From: Chloroflexota bacterium
Lineage (GTDB): Bacteria > Chloroflexota > UBA6077 > JADZDV01
DNA: 25,316 bases
Direction: 5' to 3'
Assembly: GCA_020850915.1 (NCBI GenBank)
Contig: JADZDV010000119.1
Location: 1 to 25,316, forward strand
A model generated the notes under the pieces. The model saw only the letters and a program-made list of their open reading frames with translations, did no database searches and had not been told where the DNA came from. Of this stretch, positions 14,024-22,339 are shown piece after piece. The translations under genes were made by a program, and so were the position numbers. The number at the start of each line of letters is the position of its first letter. Positions within the stretch are counted from its first letter, which is position 1.

Positions 14024-15484
14024 CTACTTCATGTAGTCCTTGAGCCGCTTCGCGCGCGAAGGATGGCGCAGCTTTTTCAGCGCCTTGGTCTCGATCTGGC
14101 GAATGCGTTCGCGCGTGATGCCAAACACTCGCCCGACCTCTTCAAGCGTGCGCTGCCGACCGTCCTCCAGGCCGAAGCGCAGGCTGATGACCTGGCTCTC
14201 ACGGCTCGAAAGCGAGTGCAGCGTCCGCCGCACCTGGTCCTTGAGCATCGACAGCGCGGCCTCTTCCACCGGCGGACGAACCCCCCGGTCCTCGATCAGG
14301 TCGCTCAGTTGGTGCTCCTGATCGTCGCCGATCGGGGCCGCCAGCGAGATGGGCTGGCGCGCCGCCCGCCGCGCGTGCAGCACGCGCGCGATACCCCGCT
14401 CGATCTCTTCACGCTCCGGCGTCTCCAGCCTCGTGTACGACAGCAGCAGCTCTGACAGCAGGATGAGCTCGCGCCGATCGCCGTCCTCTTCGTCGACTGG
14501 CGCGGCCACGAGATCCTGGTCGAGCGCTCGCAGCAGGAGCGCATCTTCCAGCGACTCGCTGAGCAACCCCATCGCCAGGGCCACCTCCGCCGGGTGCGGC
14601 TCTCGCCCGAGCAACTGCACCAGGTCCCGAGATACGTGGTTCAGCCGGTTGATGATCTCCGTCATGTGCACCGGGACGCGGATTGTCCGGGCCTGATCCG
14701 CGACGGCGCGACCGACGGCCTGCCGGATCCACCAGGTCGCGTAGGTGCTGAACTTGAACCCGCGCCGGTGGTCGAACTTCTCCACCGCCCGCATCAGCCC
14801 CAGGTTGCCTTCCTGAATGAGGTCCAGCAGGGTGAGTCCGCGGCCAACGTACTTCTTCGCCACGCTCACGACGAGCCGAAGGTTCGCCTCGATCAGCCGC
14901 TGCTGCGCGCGCTCGCCTTCTCCGCGCAGCTTGCGCCAGAAGGCCTCCAGCCACTGCTCGGACATCCCCTCCGGCAGTTCGTCTGTTGGCTCCTCGTCCA
15001 GCGACTCGAGCCGCAGCAGATCGCTAGGGAGCAGACGCGTGTCGATGGAGACCCGCTTGATCTCGTCGGTGACCTCGTGGCGCTCCAGCTCGAGCGCATC
15101 CGCAAGCTGGTCCACCAGCGGTCCGTCGAGCACGCCATCGATCGCCTGGCGCACGTCCGGATCGGCCAGCATCGCGGCGGGATTGCACCAGTCCAGCTCC
15201 CGTGCCATCGCCGCGATCACGGTCATGGACTCCCGAATCCGCAGCCGCAGCTCGAAAACCACGTCCCGGGGGTTCGGATCCTGTCCAGATTCGCAGCGAA
15301 TGGCCTCGACGATCTCGTCCAGCGCCACCGCCTCTTCCATTCGGGATGCGAGGTATCGCTCATCGCGCGCCGTCAGCAGATTGACGGTGTGAATCTCTCG
15401 AAGGTATGTACTGAGCGGGTCGTCGGGGCTGTCCTCTTCGAGATCCAGCACCGCGGGGCGGAGTTCGTGCTTGACCTGGAACAT
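14024..15484 (-). CDS. RpoD-type sigma-70 factor with an insertion in region 3
   Basis: This 486-residue sigma-70 protein has region 1.2 at about 21-55 ([10 protein letters not shown]), a non-conserved segment to about 190, and region 2 at about 195-270 ([46 protein letters not shown]). Region 3 begins at RIPVH-like [13 protein letters not shown] (269-281) and ends with [21 protein letters not shown] (379-399, in part). Region 4 is at about 412-480 ([19 protein letters not shown]). It looks like a primary or closely related sigma factor. About 65 residues (312-376), rich in charged residues, lie inside region 3 where homologues normally continue directly. The ATG at 15482-15484 has GGAG seven bases upstream; the longer frame to 15583 is less likely because it crosses the promoter. 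Confidence 0.93.
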   Translation of the reverse strand: MFQVKHELRPAVLDLEEDSPDDPLSTYLREIHTVNLLTARDERYLASRMEEAVALDEIVEAIRCESGQDPNPRDVVFELRLRIRESMTVIAAMARELDWCNPAAMLADPDVRQAIDGVLDGPLVDQLADALELERHEVTDEIKRVSIDTRLLPSDLLRLESLDEEPTDELPEGMSEQWLEAFWRKLRGEGERAQQRLIEANLRLVVSVAKKYVGRGLTLLDLIQEGNLGLMRAVEKFDHRRGFKFSTYATWWIRQAVGRAVADQARTIRVPVHMTEIINRLNHVSRDLVQLLGREPHPAEVALAMGLLSESLEDALLLRALDQDLVAAPVDEEDGDRRELILLSELLLSYTRLETPEREEIERGIARVLHARRAARQPISLAAPIGDDQEHQLSDLIEDRGVRPPVEEAALSMLKDQVRRTLHSLSSRESQVISLRFGLEDGRQRTLEEVGRVFGITRERIRQIETKALKKLRHPSRAKRLKDYMK

Positions 15485-15542
15485 CGGCAGCTCCACACGA
15501 CGACGGATATCACAGCGCCATGAGCGGACCCTAGACCCGCCC

Positions 15543-15571
15543 ATTCTACGCTTCCGGGCCGGAATCCGCAA
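15543..15571 (-). promoter_or_regulatory. Sigma-70-type promoter of the sigma-factor gene
   Basis: On the minus strand, TTGCGG (15566-15571) and TAGAAT (15543-15548) are separated by exactly 17 bases. Transcription would start near 15536, leaving a leader of about 50 bases before the sigma-factor ATG. The same transcript could include the M20 peptidase and LuxR-type genes. Two copies of GAATTTCG (15604-15611 and 15635-15642) lie upstream and could be regulatory sites, though this is speculative. Confidence 0.55.
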
Positions 15572-15661
15572 TCTTTCGGACATCGCTGGTGGTCTGGCGA
15601 CTCGAATTTCGTGGCTGCCGCGATTGCAACGTCTGAATTTCGATTCCCGCCCCGCCGGGCC

Positions 15662-16237
15662 TCAGGCCTCCGGCGGCGGCAGTCCTTGCCAGCGCGGCAT
15701 CAAGGCCGCGTCCAGCCCGAACTGATCGAGCACCTTGGTGATCGTGTGGTCCACCAGGTCGAGGATCGTCTTCGGGCGGTGATAGAAGCCGGGGACGGGC
15801 GGCAGCACGACCGCGCCAGACAAGGTGACCTCGGTCATCAGCCGCAGATGCCCGTAGTGGAGAGGCGTCTCGCGCACGACCAGCACCAGCTTTCGGCGCT
15901 CCTTCAAGCAGACGTCGGCGGCGCGTGCCAGCAGGTTCGCATTCAGCGAGTTGGCGATCTCAGCGAGCGACTTCATGCTGCACGGCGCTACCACCATGCC
16001 CGCGGTCACAAACGTGCCAGAGGCGATGGCCGCGGCGACGTCCTGGTGGTCGTAACGAACATCAGCCCAGCCGAACACTTCCTCGGCCGCGTACTCCGTC
16101 TCGTATTCGATGGTGAGTCGAGCCGCGTTCGAGACGATCAGGTGGCTTTCGACGTCCGGCAGGTCTCGCAGGATCTGGAGCAGTCTGACCCCGTAGATCG
16201 CTCCGGTCGCGCCGGAGATGCCGACAATCAGACGCAT
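15662..16237 (-). CDS. ubiX: UbiX flavin prenyltransferase
   Basis: A 191-residue cytosolic flavoprotein. It shows the FMN-binding start GISGATGAIYG (6-16), S36 in IVSNAA, the VVAPCSMKSLAEIA segment (82-95), and the RETPLHYGHLR loop (122-132) typical of the family. UbiX joins dimethylallyl phosphate to FMN to make prenylated FMN, the cofactor of UbiD-type decarboxylases in ubiquinone/menaquinone or aromatic acid pathways. No ubiD is visible nearby. The ATG is at 16235-16237; a weak GAGGG lies about 12 bases upstream. It is separated from the sigma-factor gene by 177 bases that contain that gene's promoter. Confidence 0.95.
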   Translation of the reverse strand: MRLIVGISGATGAIYGVRLLQILRDLPDVESHLIVSNAARLTIEYETEYAAEEVFGWADVRYDHQDVAAAIASGTFVTAGMVVAPCSMKSLAEIANSLNANLLARAADVCLKERRKLVLVVRETPLHYGHLRLMTEVTLSGAVVLPPVPGFYHRPKTILDLVDHTITKVLDQFGLDAALMPRWQGLPPPEA

Positions 16238-16589
16238 CGCGCGCTCATCCCTCGCCAGGTCGGCTCGTGGCAGTCAGCCGGCTTGCCTGGCCTCACGCGT
16301 ACAGCGGCGTCGCCGGGGGGCGCCAGCACTGGCCCCGGGTGCTCGCATCACACGAGGTGTCCACAATGGGCCCACTTGGATAACATATGCGTAGAGTGAC
16401 CGTGGGCCAGATTGTGCCGTGCGAGCGCCGCCGCGGTGGCGCGCCCATTGGTCGACACTCCAGTAGCGTTCCGCCTCGCCCTGGCGGAGGTTTGTCTGCC
16501 GACGGGATATGATGAAGGCCAAAATGCATGCTGCTTGCAACGCCGCCCGGTCGGGTGGACTGCCCGGGCTGGTATTCGAAAGGAGCACG
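16238..16589. other. Divergent spacer between ubiX and the cox operon, no gene seen
   Basis: This 352-base stretch should hold promoters for ubiX (minus) and coxB (plus). A TATGAT (16508-16513) resembles a -10 box for the cox operon but has no matching -35. A near-perfect palindrome at 16425-16442 (one G-U pair) and TGGGCCCA (16367-16374) could be protein-binding sites. Small open frames here look like chance. The coxB ribosome-binding site AAAGGAG ends five bases before its ATG. Confidence 0.5.
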
Positions 16590-17738
16590 ATGACGCGCCC
16601 TGGTTTGAGCCGTTGGAAGCCCGCCGTCTTGCTGGCGCAGGCCGGTCTGCTCGCGCTGGTCGGGGGCTGCGCCCCCAACGTTCCACAGTCAACCATCGCG
16701 CCGAGGTCGGATTACGCCGTAGAGATCATCAACATCTACAGCCTGATCTTCATCCTTTCGGTGATCGTCTTCGTCCTGGTCGAAGGCGCGCTCGTCTACA
16801 CAATGTTCCGTTTCCGAGCGAAGCCGAACGACCCGCTGCCCAAGCAAGTTCACGGCAGCACGAAGCTCGAGATCGCCTGGACCATCGCGCCGGCGATCAT
16901 TCTCGTGGTGATCGGCGTTCCAAGCCTGCAGCTCGTGTTTGCCCACGTGGATACGCCGCCAGAAGCTGACGCGCTCCACGTGACGGTGACCGGCCACCAG
17001 TGGTGGTTCCAGGCCAACTATCCCGATCTGAACATCACGACCGCCAACGAGATTCACGTCCAGGCGAACCGGCAAGTCGTCTTCACGATCAAGTCGAACG
17101 ACGTCATCCACAGCTTCTGGGTGCCTCAGATGGGTGGCAAGATGGACATGATCCCGATTCACGAGAACAAGCAGATCTACACGCCCAACGAAGCTGGCGA
17201 GTACCTCGGCCAGTGCGCCGAGCTGTGCGGCGTCGCTCATGCCAACATGCGATTCCGCTTGATCGTCGATACTCCGGCTGACTTCGATGCCTGGACGAAG
17301 CGGATGCAGACCCCGGCGCAGCCGAATTTCGACGCCGACTTCCAGGCCTGGGTGCAGAAGACCCAGCCCCAGGGCCAGGCGCTGAGTGAGAAGGCCCAGG
17401 CAGGCCAGCAGGCCTTCATGGGAAACGCCTGTGTCGGCTGCCACACGATCTCAGGGACCAGCGCAGCCGGCGTCTCTGGTCCGAACCTGAGCCGACTCGG
17501 CGAGCGGACGACCATCGCGGCCGGCATCCGCCAGAACGACATCGAACACTTGAAGGGGTGGATCAAAGATCCGCAGACCCTCAAGCCAGGCAATCTGATG
17601 CCGACGCTGGACCTGCCGCCGGACACGGTGGACGCGATCGCGACGTACCTGGAAAGCCTCTGCGATCCGGGGCACTGCGCCGGTCAGGTGAACACGGCGA
17701 ATTCGACCGGTACCACAACCGCGGGCGCTTCGCACTGA
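16590..17738 (+). CDS. coxB: Cytochrome c oxidase subunit II with fused cytochrome c domain (caa3 type)
   Basis: A 382-residue lipoprotein. The signal ends in the lipobox VGGC (C27). Two membrane helices follow (about 47-72 and 94-116). The CuA domain has H174 (DVIHSFWVPQ), C209, C213, H217 and M220 (CAELCGVAHANM). After a linker, a cytochrome c domain carries CVGCH (C281, C284, H285), with M337 in NLMPTL as likely axial ligand. Electrons pass from the heme c to CuA and on to subunit I. The heme would be attached by the ccm system encoded nearby. The ATG at 16590 is chosen for AAAGGAG just upstream; an in-frame ATG at 16509 has none. First gene of the cox operon. Confidence 0.96.
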   Translation: MTRPGLSRWKPAVLLAQAGLLALVGGCAPNVPQSTIAPRSDYAVEIINIYSLIFILSVIVFVLVEGALVYTMFRFRAKPNDPLPKQVHGSTKLEIAWTIAPAIILVVIGVPSLQLVFAHVDTPPEADALHVTVTGHQWWFQANYPDLNITTANEIHVQANRQVVFTIKSNDVIHSFWVPQMGGKMDMIPIHENKQIYTPNEAGEYLGQCAELCGVAHANMRFRLIVDTPADFDAWTKRMQTPAQPNFDADFQAWVQKTQPQGQALSEKAQAGQQAFMGNACVGCHTISGTSAAGVSGPNLSRLGERTTIAAGIRQNDIEHLKGWIKDPQTLKPGNLMPTLDLPPDTVDAIATYLESLCDPGHCAGQVNTANSTGTTTAGASH

Positions 17739-17856
17739 TGCGAGCGTCTCTCAGCACGATGTTCGGGTTGCTTTCAGGCTGCGCACATTCTCACGGTGAC
17801 ATTCGGGCCGCGGCGATTCCTGGCCAGTCGGCGGTCGGCATTTTCGGAGGCGTTTG

Positions 17857-19809
17857 ATGGCAGCGATCACCCATCCTGGAGCAGCGACGCCGGCCGTCGA
17901 ACCGGCCGTTCACGCCCACCCGAGATCCTACCCAGGCCTGCTGAGCTGGATCGCGACGGTGGACCACAAGCGCATCGGTCTGCTCTACGGGATCTCGGCG
18001 TTCGTGCTGTTCATCATCGGCGGGCTTGAGGCGCTCATCATCCGCCTGCAGCTCGCTGTGCCGCTGAACCATGTGATCGAGCCGGATGTCTACAACCAGC
18101 TCTTCACCATGCACGGCACCACGATGATCTTCCTCTTCGTCATGCCGATGAGCGTCGCGTTCTTCAACTACATCGTGCCGTTGCAGATCGGCGCGCGTGA
18201 CGTCGCGTTCCCTCGCCTGAACGCCTTCAGCTACTGGGTCTTCCTCTTCGGAGCACTGCTCCTGAACTTGAGTTTTCTCTTCAACTCCGCACCGGACACG
18301 GGCTGGTACGGCTATGCCAATCTCACCGAGAAGCCGTACGCGGTAGGGCAGCGCGTTGACTTCTGGTTGCTTGGCCTCCAGGTGCTGGGTGTCGCCTCGC
18401 TTGCTGGCGCCTTCAACTTCCTGGTCACGATCGTGAACATGCGCTGTCCAGGCATGTCGCTCATGCGGATGCCGCTGTTCACCTGGAACACCCTGGTGAC
18501 CTCGATCCTCCTGGTCCTGGCGTTCCCAGTCATCACCGTCGCGTTGATCCTCCTGATGTTCGACCGCTTCTTCGGGACGAACTTCTACGTCACGTCGCAC
18601 AATGGTGACCCGCTGCTCTGGCAGCATCTGTTCTGGATGTTCGGCCATCCCGAGGTGTACATCCTGATCCTGCCCGCGATGGGCATCATCTCGGAGGTCC
18701 TGCCGGTCGCGGCGCGCAAGCCGATCTTTGGCTACCCCTTCGTTGTGTACGCAACGTGCGGCATCGCCTTCCTGGGCTTTGGCGTCTGGAGCCACCACAT
18801 GTTCACGGTCGGCATGGGGCCGGTCGCCACAGCGTTCTTCGCGACGGCGACCATGCTGATCGCCATTCCGACGGGCGTGAAGATCTTCAACTGGATCGGC
18901 ACGCTCTGGGGCGGCTCGATCCGGTTCACCCTCCCGTTCCTCTTTGCCATCGGCTTCGTCAGTATGTTCATCATCGGTGGGCTCAGCGGCGTGATGCACG
19001 CGTCGCCGCCGGTGGACAGCCAGCACAACGACACGTACTTCGTGATCGCGCACTTCCATTACGTGCTGTTCGGCGGCTCGGTGTTTGGCATCTTCGCCGG
19101 CCTGTACTACTGGTTCCCAAAGTTCAGCGGCCGCATGCTCGGTGAGACGCTGGGCAAGATCCATTTCTGGCTCATGTTGATCGGTTTCAACCTGACGTTC
19201 TTCCCGCAGCACTTCCTGGGTGTGGACGGTATGGCGCGACGCACCTGGACGTACGGACCCGAGCAGGGCTTCTCGGGCTGGTTCGGCAACCCGGCCCTCG
19301 GCTGGAACCTCGTTTCGACCATCGGCGCCTACATCATGGCGATCAGTATCCTGACGTTCATCATCAACGTCGTTGTCGTGCTGCGCCAGCCCAAGACCGC
19401 CCCCGCGGACCCGTGGGACGGCGCCACGCTGGAATGGGCCATCCCATCTCCGCCGCACGCCTATAACTTCGGGTCGCAAACCGTCGTGTACGGCCGTGAT
19501 CCGCTCTGGATGGAGAAGTACACCACGCAGGGCATCGCAGAGCACGGCTCGTGGATGCCGCGTGGCACGATTGGCGTCGCGGAGGCCGAGATCGAGGCCC
19601 ACGCCGACGGGCGTGACCCCGGGGCACACATTCACATGCCCGGCCAGTCGTTCTTCCCATTCATCACCGCCGCCGGGCTCGCCCTCATGGCGGTCGGCAT
19701 GGTCAGTGACTGGTCCAAGCTCGCCGACACGCAGTTTTCGGTCCTCACCTTCATGGGTATCGCCTGGATCCTGATTGGCATCTTCGGCTGGACGCAGGAG
19801 CCAGTCTGA
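17857..19809 (+). CDS. coxA: Cytochrome c oxidase subunit I
   Basis: A 650-residue heme-copper oxidase catalytic subunit. Heme a ligands are H86 (MHGTTMIF) and H401; heme a3 ligand is H399 (AHFHYVLFGG); CuB ligands are H264, H313 and H314 (SHHMFTVG). The His-Tyr crosslink pair H264/Y268 is in FGHPEVYILILP, which also marks an A-type oxidase. Beyond the 12-helix core there is a C-terminal extension with about two more membrane helices (after about 595, FFPFITAAGLALMAVGMV), seen in many caa3-type subunits I. ATG at 17857 has GGAGG six to seven bases upstream. It follows coxB after 118 bases in which I see no gene. Confidence 0.97.
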   Translation: MAAITHPGAATPAVEPAVHAHPRSYPGLLSWIATVDHKRIGLLYGISAFVLFIIGGLEALIIRLQLAVPLNHVIEPDVYNQLFTMHGTTMIFLFVMPMSVAFFNYIVPLQIGARDVAFPRLNAFSYWVFLFGALLLNLSFLFNSAPDTGWYGYANLTEKPYAVGQRVDFWLLGLQVLGVASLAGAFNFLVTIVNMRCPGMSLMRMPLFTWNTLVTSILLVLAFPVITVALILLMFDRFFGTNFYVTSHNGDPLLWQHLFWMFGHPEVYILILPAMGIISEVLPVAARKPIFGYPFVVYATCGIAFLGFGVWSHHMFTVGMGPVATAFFATATMLIAIPTGVKIFNWIGTLWGGSIRFTLPFLFAIGFVSMFIIGGLSGVMHASPPVDSQHNDTYFVIAHFHYVLFGGSVFGIFAGLYYWFPKFSGRMLGETLGKIHFWLMLIGFNLTFFPQHFLGVDGMARRTWTYGPEQGFSGWFGNPALGWNLVSTIGAYIMAISILTFIINVVVVLRQPKTAPADPWDGATLEWAIPSPPHAYNFGSQTVVYGRDPLWMEKYTTQGIAEHGSWMPRGTIGVAEAEIEAHADGRDPGAHIHMPGQSFFPFITAAGLALMAVGMVSDWSKLADTQFSVLTFMGIAWILIGIFGWTQEPV

Positions 19810-19846
19810 GCCTCGCCTGATTCATCCACCGCTGGAGGATTCACCC

Positions 19847-20476
19847 TTGCACGGAACAACCACACTCGACCACGCGGTCGCGGCTGGCGGCCCCCCCGCC
19901 GCGGAGCCCGCCCACGAGACCTCGACCGGTCTGAACAGTCGCAAACTCCTGATGTGGATGTTCCTCGGCTCCGACTGCATGCTGTTCGGCGCACTGATTA
20001 CGACCTATCAGGTCTACAAGGGCAAGAGCGCCTCGGGCCCGACGCCGCACGAGATCTTCGACATCCCGTTCACGTCGGTGAGCACGTTCGTGCTGCTCAT
20101 GAGCAGCCTGGCCATGGTGCTCGCGCTGGCGGAGATCCAGCGTGGCAACATGCGAGGCATGCGTGTCTGGCTGACCGCCACCGCCGCACTGGGCATGGTG
20201 TTCCTCTCAGGACAGTTCTACGAGTTCACCAGCTTCGTCAACGAAGGCTTGACGATCAGCACCAATCTCTACGGCTCCAGCTTCTACACGCTGACCGGCT
20301 TCCATGGCACGCATGTCTCGATCGGCGTGCTCTGGCTGCTCGCCATCGTGGCGATGTCGTTGCGGGGCAAGATCACACCAGCATCCGCCTTGTCCGTCGA
20401 GATCGCAGGGCTGTACTGGCATTTCGTGGACGTCGTCTGGATCGTCATCTTCACCGTGGTCTACCTGATCCAGTAG
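19847..20476 (+). CDS. coxC: Cytochrome c oxidase subunit III
   Basis: A 209-residue membrane protein with about five helices, the short bacterial form. Typical segments are the first helix KLLMWMFLGSDCMLFGALI, FHGTHVSIGVLWLL and the ending GLYWHFVDVVWIVIFTVVYL. Subunit III stabilises subunit I and proton uptake. There is no ATG near the expected N-terminus. TTG at 19847-19849, with GGAGG eight bases upstream (19834-19838), is the best start; the open frame reaching back to 19775 would overlap coxA. Confidence 0.93.
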   Translation: MHGTTTLDHAVAAGGPPAAEPAHETSTGLNSRKLLMWMFLGSDCMLFGALITTYQVYKGKSASGPTPHEIFDIPFTSVSTFVLLMSSLAMVLALAEIQRGNMRGMRVWLTATAALGMVFLSGQFYEFTSFVNEGLTISTNLYGSSFYTLTGFHGTHVSIGVLWLLAIVAMSLRGKITPASALSVEIAGLYWHFVDVVWIVIFTVVYLIQ

Positions 20477-20523
20477 CCCGAGCGGGTTGGTCGCGAAGAG
20501 AAGTAGATACTGGAGCGAGCTGC

Positions 20524-21243
20524 ATGGTTCTCGACGTCAAAGCAATGGAATGGGCTGCCCAGCAGGGACTGGACACGGCGGCTTTCAAGAAGGCCGGTGT
20601 CAAGGTCTATGGCAAGTGGTACTTTCCTGAGGTTCCCGCGCAGGTGCCGCTGATCAACCTCCAGACCGGCGAGCGCGAAACCTTCGACACGAGCTTGCGA
20701 GCCGGCCAGGTGCTCTACGCCGAGGAGGCGGAGCTCAAGAAAGCCGGCCTTGGACCTTTCAAGACCGAAACGCCGACGGCTGCCCGCGTCGCGGCGGCGC
20801 CGTCTCCGCCACCCGCCGCGCCACCTCCGGTCGCGCTCGCGGCACCAGCGGCGGTTGTGAAGCGCGCGTCAGTGGCGCGTAGCGGGTATCCCGCGACGAC
20901 ACCAGCCTGGCATCACGATGTGCACGAGCATGCCCACCCCGGGGCCGCCAGGTACATTCAGATCGCCCTGATCCTGACCGTGCTCACGGCAGTCGAAGTA
21001 GCTGTCTTCTACATCATCCCGTTGGAATCGCACTATCTCCTGCCCCCGATCCTGCTCACGCTGTCGGTTGTGAAGTTCGCACTGGTGGCGATGTTCTATA
21101 TGCATCTGCGCTTCGACAGTAAGCTGTTCACGGTCTGTTTCATGTTCGGCCTGGCGATCGCCGCGGCGCTCGCCATCGGCATGATCCCGCTCGGCCACGA
21201 TCACCTCGTCCCGCTCCTCTCCCAGCAGCAGGGCGCTCACTAG
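20524..21243 (+). CDS. Cytochrome c oxidase subunit IV-like protein with an extra N-terminal domain
   Basis: A 239-residue protein. Residues 143-222 form three membrane helices with VVKFALVAMFYMHLRFDSKLF, the pattern of prokaryotic subunit IV. In front is a soluble part of about 80 residues (WAAQQGLDTAAFKKAGVKVYG, YFPEVPAQVPLINLQTGE in pieces) that I do not recognise, then an Ala/Pro linker (about 88-112) and a His-rich stretch WHHDVHEHAH (129-138). Usual subunit IV proteins are about 100 residues. The ATG has GGAG eight bases upstream; the much longer open frame upstream is a shadow of coxC. Confidence 0.85.
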   Translation: MVLDVKAMEWAAQQGLDTAAFKKAGVKVYGKWYFPEVPAQVPLINLQTGERETFDTSLRAGQVLYAEEAELKKAGLGPFKTETPTAARVAAAPSPPPAAPPPVALAAPAAVVKRASVARSGYPATTPAWHHDVHEHAHPGAARYIQIALILTVLTAVEVAVFYIIPLESHYLLPPILLTLSVVKFALVAMFYMHLRFDSKLFTVCFMFGLAIAAALAIGMIPLGHDHLVPLLSQQQGAH

Positions 21244-21256
21244 GTTAAGGAGAACC

Positions 21257-21282
21257 GTGCGCCGGCAAGCCCGCCGGCGCAC
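21257..21282 (+). repeat. Perfect 10 bp GC-rich hairpin between the subunit IV gene and ctaG
   Basis: GTGCGCCGGC (21257-21266) is perfectly inverted as GCCGGCGCAC (21273-21282) with a 6-base loop. It sits between a strong AAGGAG (21247-21252) and the ctaG ATG at 21291. It has no U-tract, so it is not a standard terminator. It might adjust ctaG translation, protect the upstream message, or be a palindromic repeat. Confidence 0.7.
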
Positions 21283-21290
21283 CGTATGCT

Positions 21291-22088
21291 ATGTCTCTCG
21301 GCGTCTGGAGCGCTGATCCCAGCGTCTACGTTGGCGTCACGGCGATGACCGCCGCGTATCTCTTCGGCATCCACCGCACGCTGCCGCGCGGGATCGACAG
21401 CGTTTCTCGCTGGCGGATCGCTTCGTTCCTGGGCGCGATGCTCACGATCCTGCTGGCACTCGTCTCCCCACTGCACGACCTGGCCGACAACTACCTCTTC
21501 AGTGCCCACATGGCGCAGCACTTGTTGATGACGCTCATTGCGCCGCCGCTCATCCTGATCGGGCTGCCCGGTGAGATGCTCCGACCACTGCTCCGTTCCT
21601 GGCTGCTCCGAGACCTGCTGGACACGCTCACCAAGCCGCTGCCAGCCTACTTCTTGTTCAACCTGGTCTTCGCGGCGTCACATCTGCCGGCGTTCTACGA
21701 CCTGACCTTGCGCGACCACCGCGTCCATGTCCTGGAGCACTGGGTCTTCATGGCTGCCGCCGTCATCACCTGGTGGCCGGTCTTCAGCCCCTTGCGGGAG
21801 TATCCGCGCCTACCCTATCCGCTCCAGTTGCTCTACCTGTTCTTTCAGACGTTCTCCGGCTTCGTCGTCGGGGCCATTCTGACGCTGGCGCCCCAGCCGA
21901 TCTACGCGCTGTACACCCAGGCGCCGCGCGTGAGCCGGCTCTCTCCGCTGGAGGACCAGCAGCTCGGAGGACTGCTGATGTGGGTGGTGGCGAGCCTGTA
22001 CCTGCTCGCCGTACTGACAGTCATCTTCTTCATCTGGGCCAACAAAGAAGAGCACCGGGGCAATGCCCCGGTGTCTACCCTTCGCTGA
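21291..22088 (+). CDS. ctaG: CtaG/Caa3 family cytochrome c oxidase assembly protein
   Basis: A 265-residue membrane protein with about seven helices, of the Caa3_CtaG family, needed for assembly of caa3 oxidase, probably in copper delivery. Conserved histidines lie at H62 (SPLHDLADNYLFSAHM), H73 and H77 (AHMAQHLLM), H131 (AASHLPAFY) and H150 (VLEHWVFM). It is the last gene of the cox operon. ATG at 21291 is the only reasonable start; its ribosome-binding site is separated by a hairpin. The end of the gene is formed by a strong palindrome (22053-22073), so the last residues RGNAPVSTLR may not be native. Confidence 0.93.
   Translation: MSLGVWSADPSVYVGVTAMTAAYLFGIHRTLPRGIDSVSRWRIASFLGAMLTILLALVSPLHDLADNYLFSAHMAQHLLMTLIAPPLILIGLPGEMLRPLLRSWLLRDLLDTLTKPLPAYFLFNLVFAASHLPAFYDLTLRDHRVHVLEHWVFMAAAVITWWPVFSPLREYPRLPYPLQLLYLFFQTFSGFVVGAILTLAPQPIYALYTQAPRVSRLSPLEDQQLGGLLMWVVASLYLLAVLTVIFFIWANKEEHRGNAPVSTLR
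22053..22073. terminator. Strong hairpin in the last codons of ctaG
   Basis: CACCGGGGC (22053-22061) and GCCCCGGTG (22065-22073) form a perfect 9 bp stem with a 3-base loop, between convergent genes (the next gene ends at 22103). It could stop transcription on both strands although no T-run follows. It could equally be a dispersed palindromic repeat that has been captured by the coding sequence. Confidence 0.45.
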
Positions 22089-22102
22089 TCCCGCGCGTCC
22101 GC

Positions 22103-22339
22103 TCAGCTCGGGCTGTGCTTTCGGCCGGCGAGCCAGGCCGCTACGCCGATGACGATCATGAAGCTCAGGCCAACTGGAACGACCAGCAGCTTCGCCTCAG
22201 TCTCAGACATGCCCCACGACGTCTCGGCCGCGGCGATCGTCGTCAGCAGCGCGGTGCCGCCAAGGGTGACCACCGTGGCGATGATCGCCACGATGATGAA
22301 GGGTGTCAGGAAGACCGCCAGAAGGTCACGCCGACTCAC
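22103..22339 (-). CDS. Small membrane protein of unknown function, two helices
   Basis: This 78-residue protein has two predicted membrane helices (about 7-36 and 51-71) joined by a short polar loop (ETSWGMSETEAK). I do not recognise the family. The GTG start (22337-22339) overlaps the stop of the upstream membrane-protein gene by four bases and has AGGAG about nine bases upstream. The pair is convergent to the cox operon, and may be related to respiration, but that is only a guess from position. Confidence 0.7.
   Translation of the reverse strand: MSRRDLLAVFLTPFIIVAIIATVVTLGGTALLTTIAAAETSWGMSETEAKLLVVPVGLSFMIVIGVAAWLAGRKHSPS

Noticed and set aside
16293..16529. Small minus-strand genes upstream of the cox operon
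   Set aside because: No ribosome-binding sites, no recognisable motifs, and several overlapping frames of similar quality.
17791..19635. 614-codon open frame on the minus strand
   Set aside because: It is antisense to coxA, whose heme and copper ligands are all present; the translated frame is charged low-complexity sequence.
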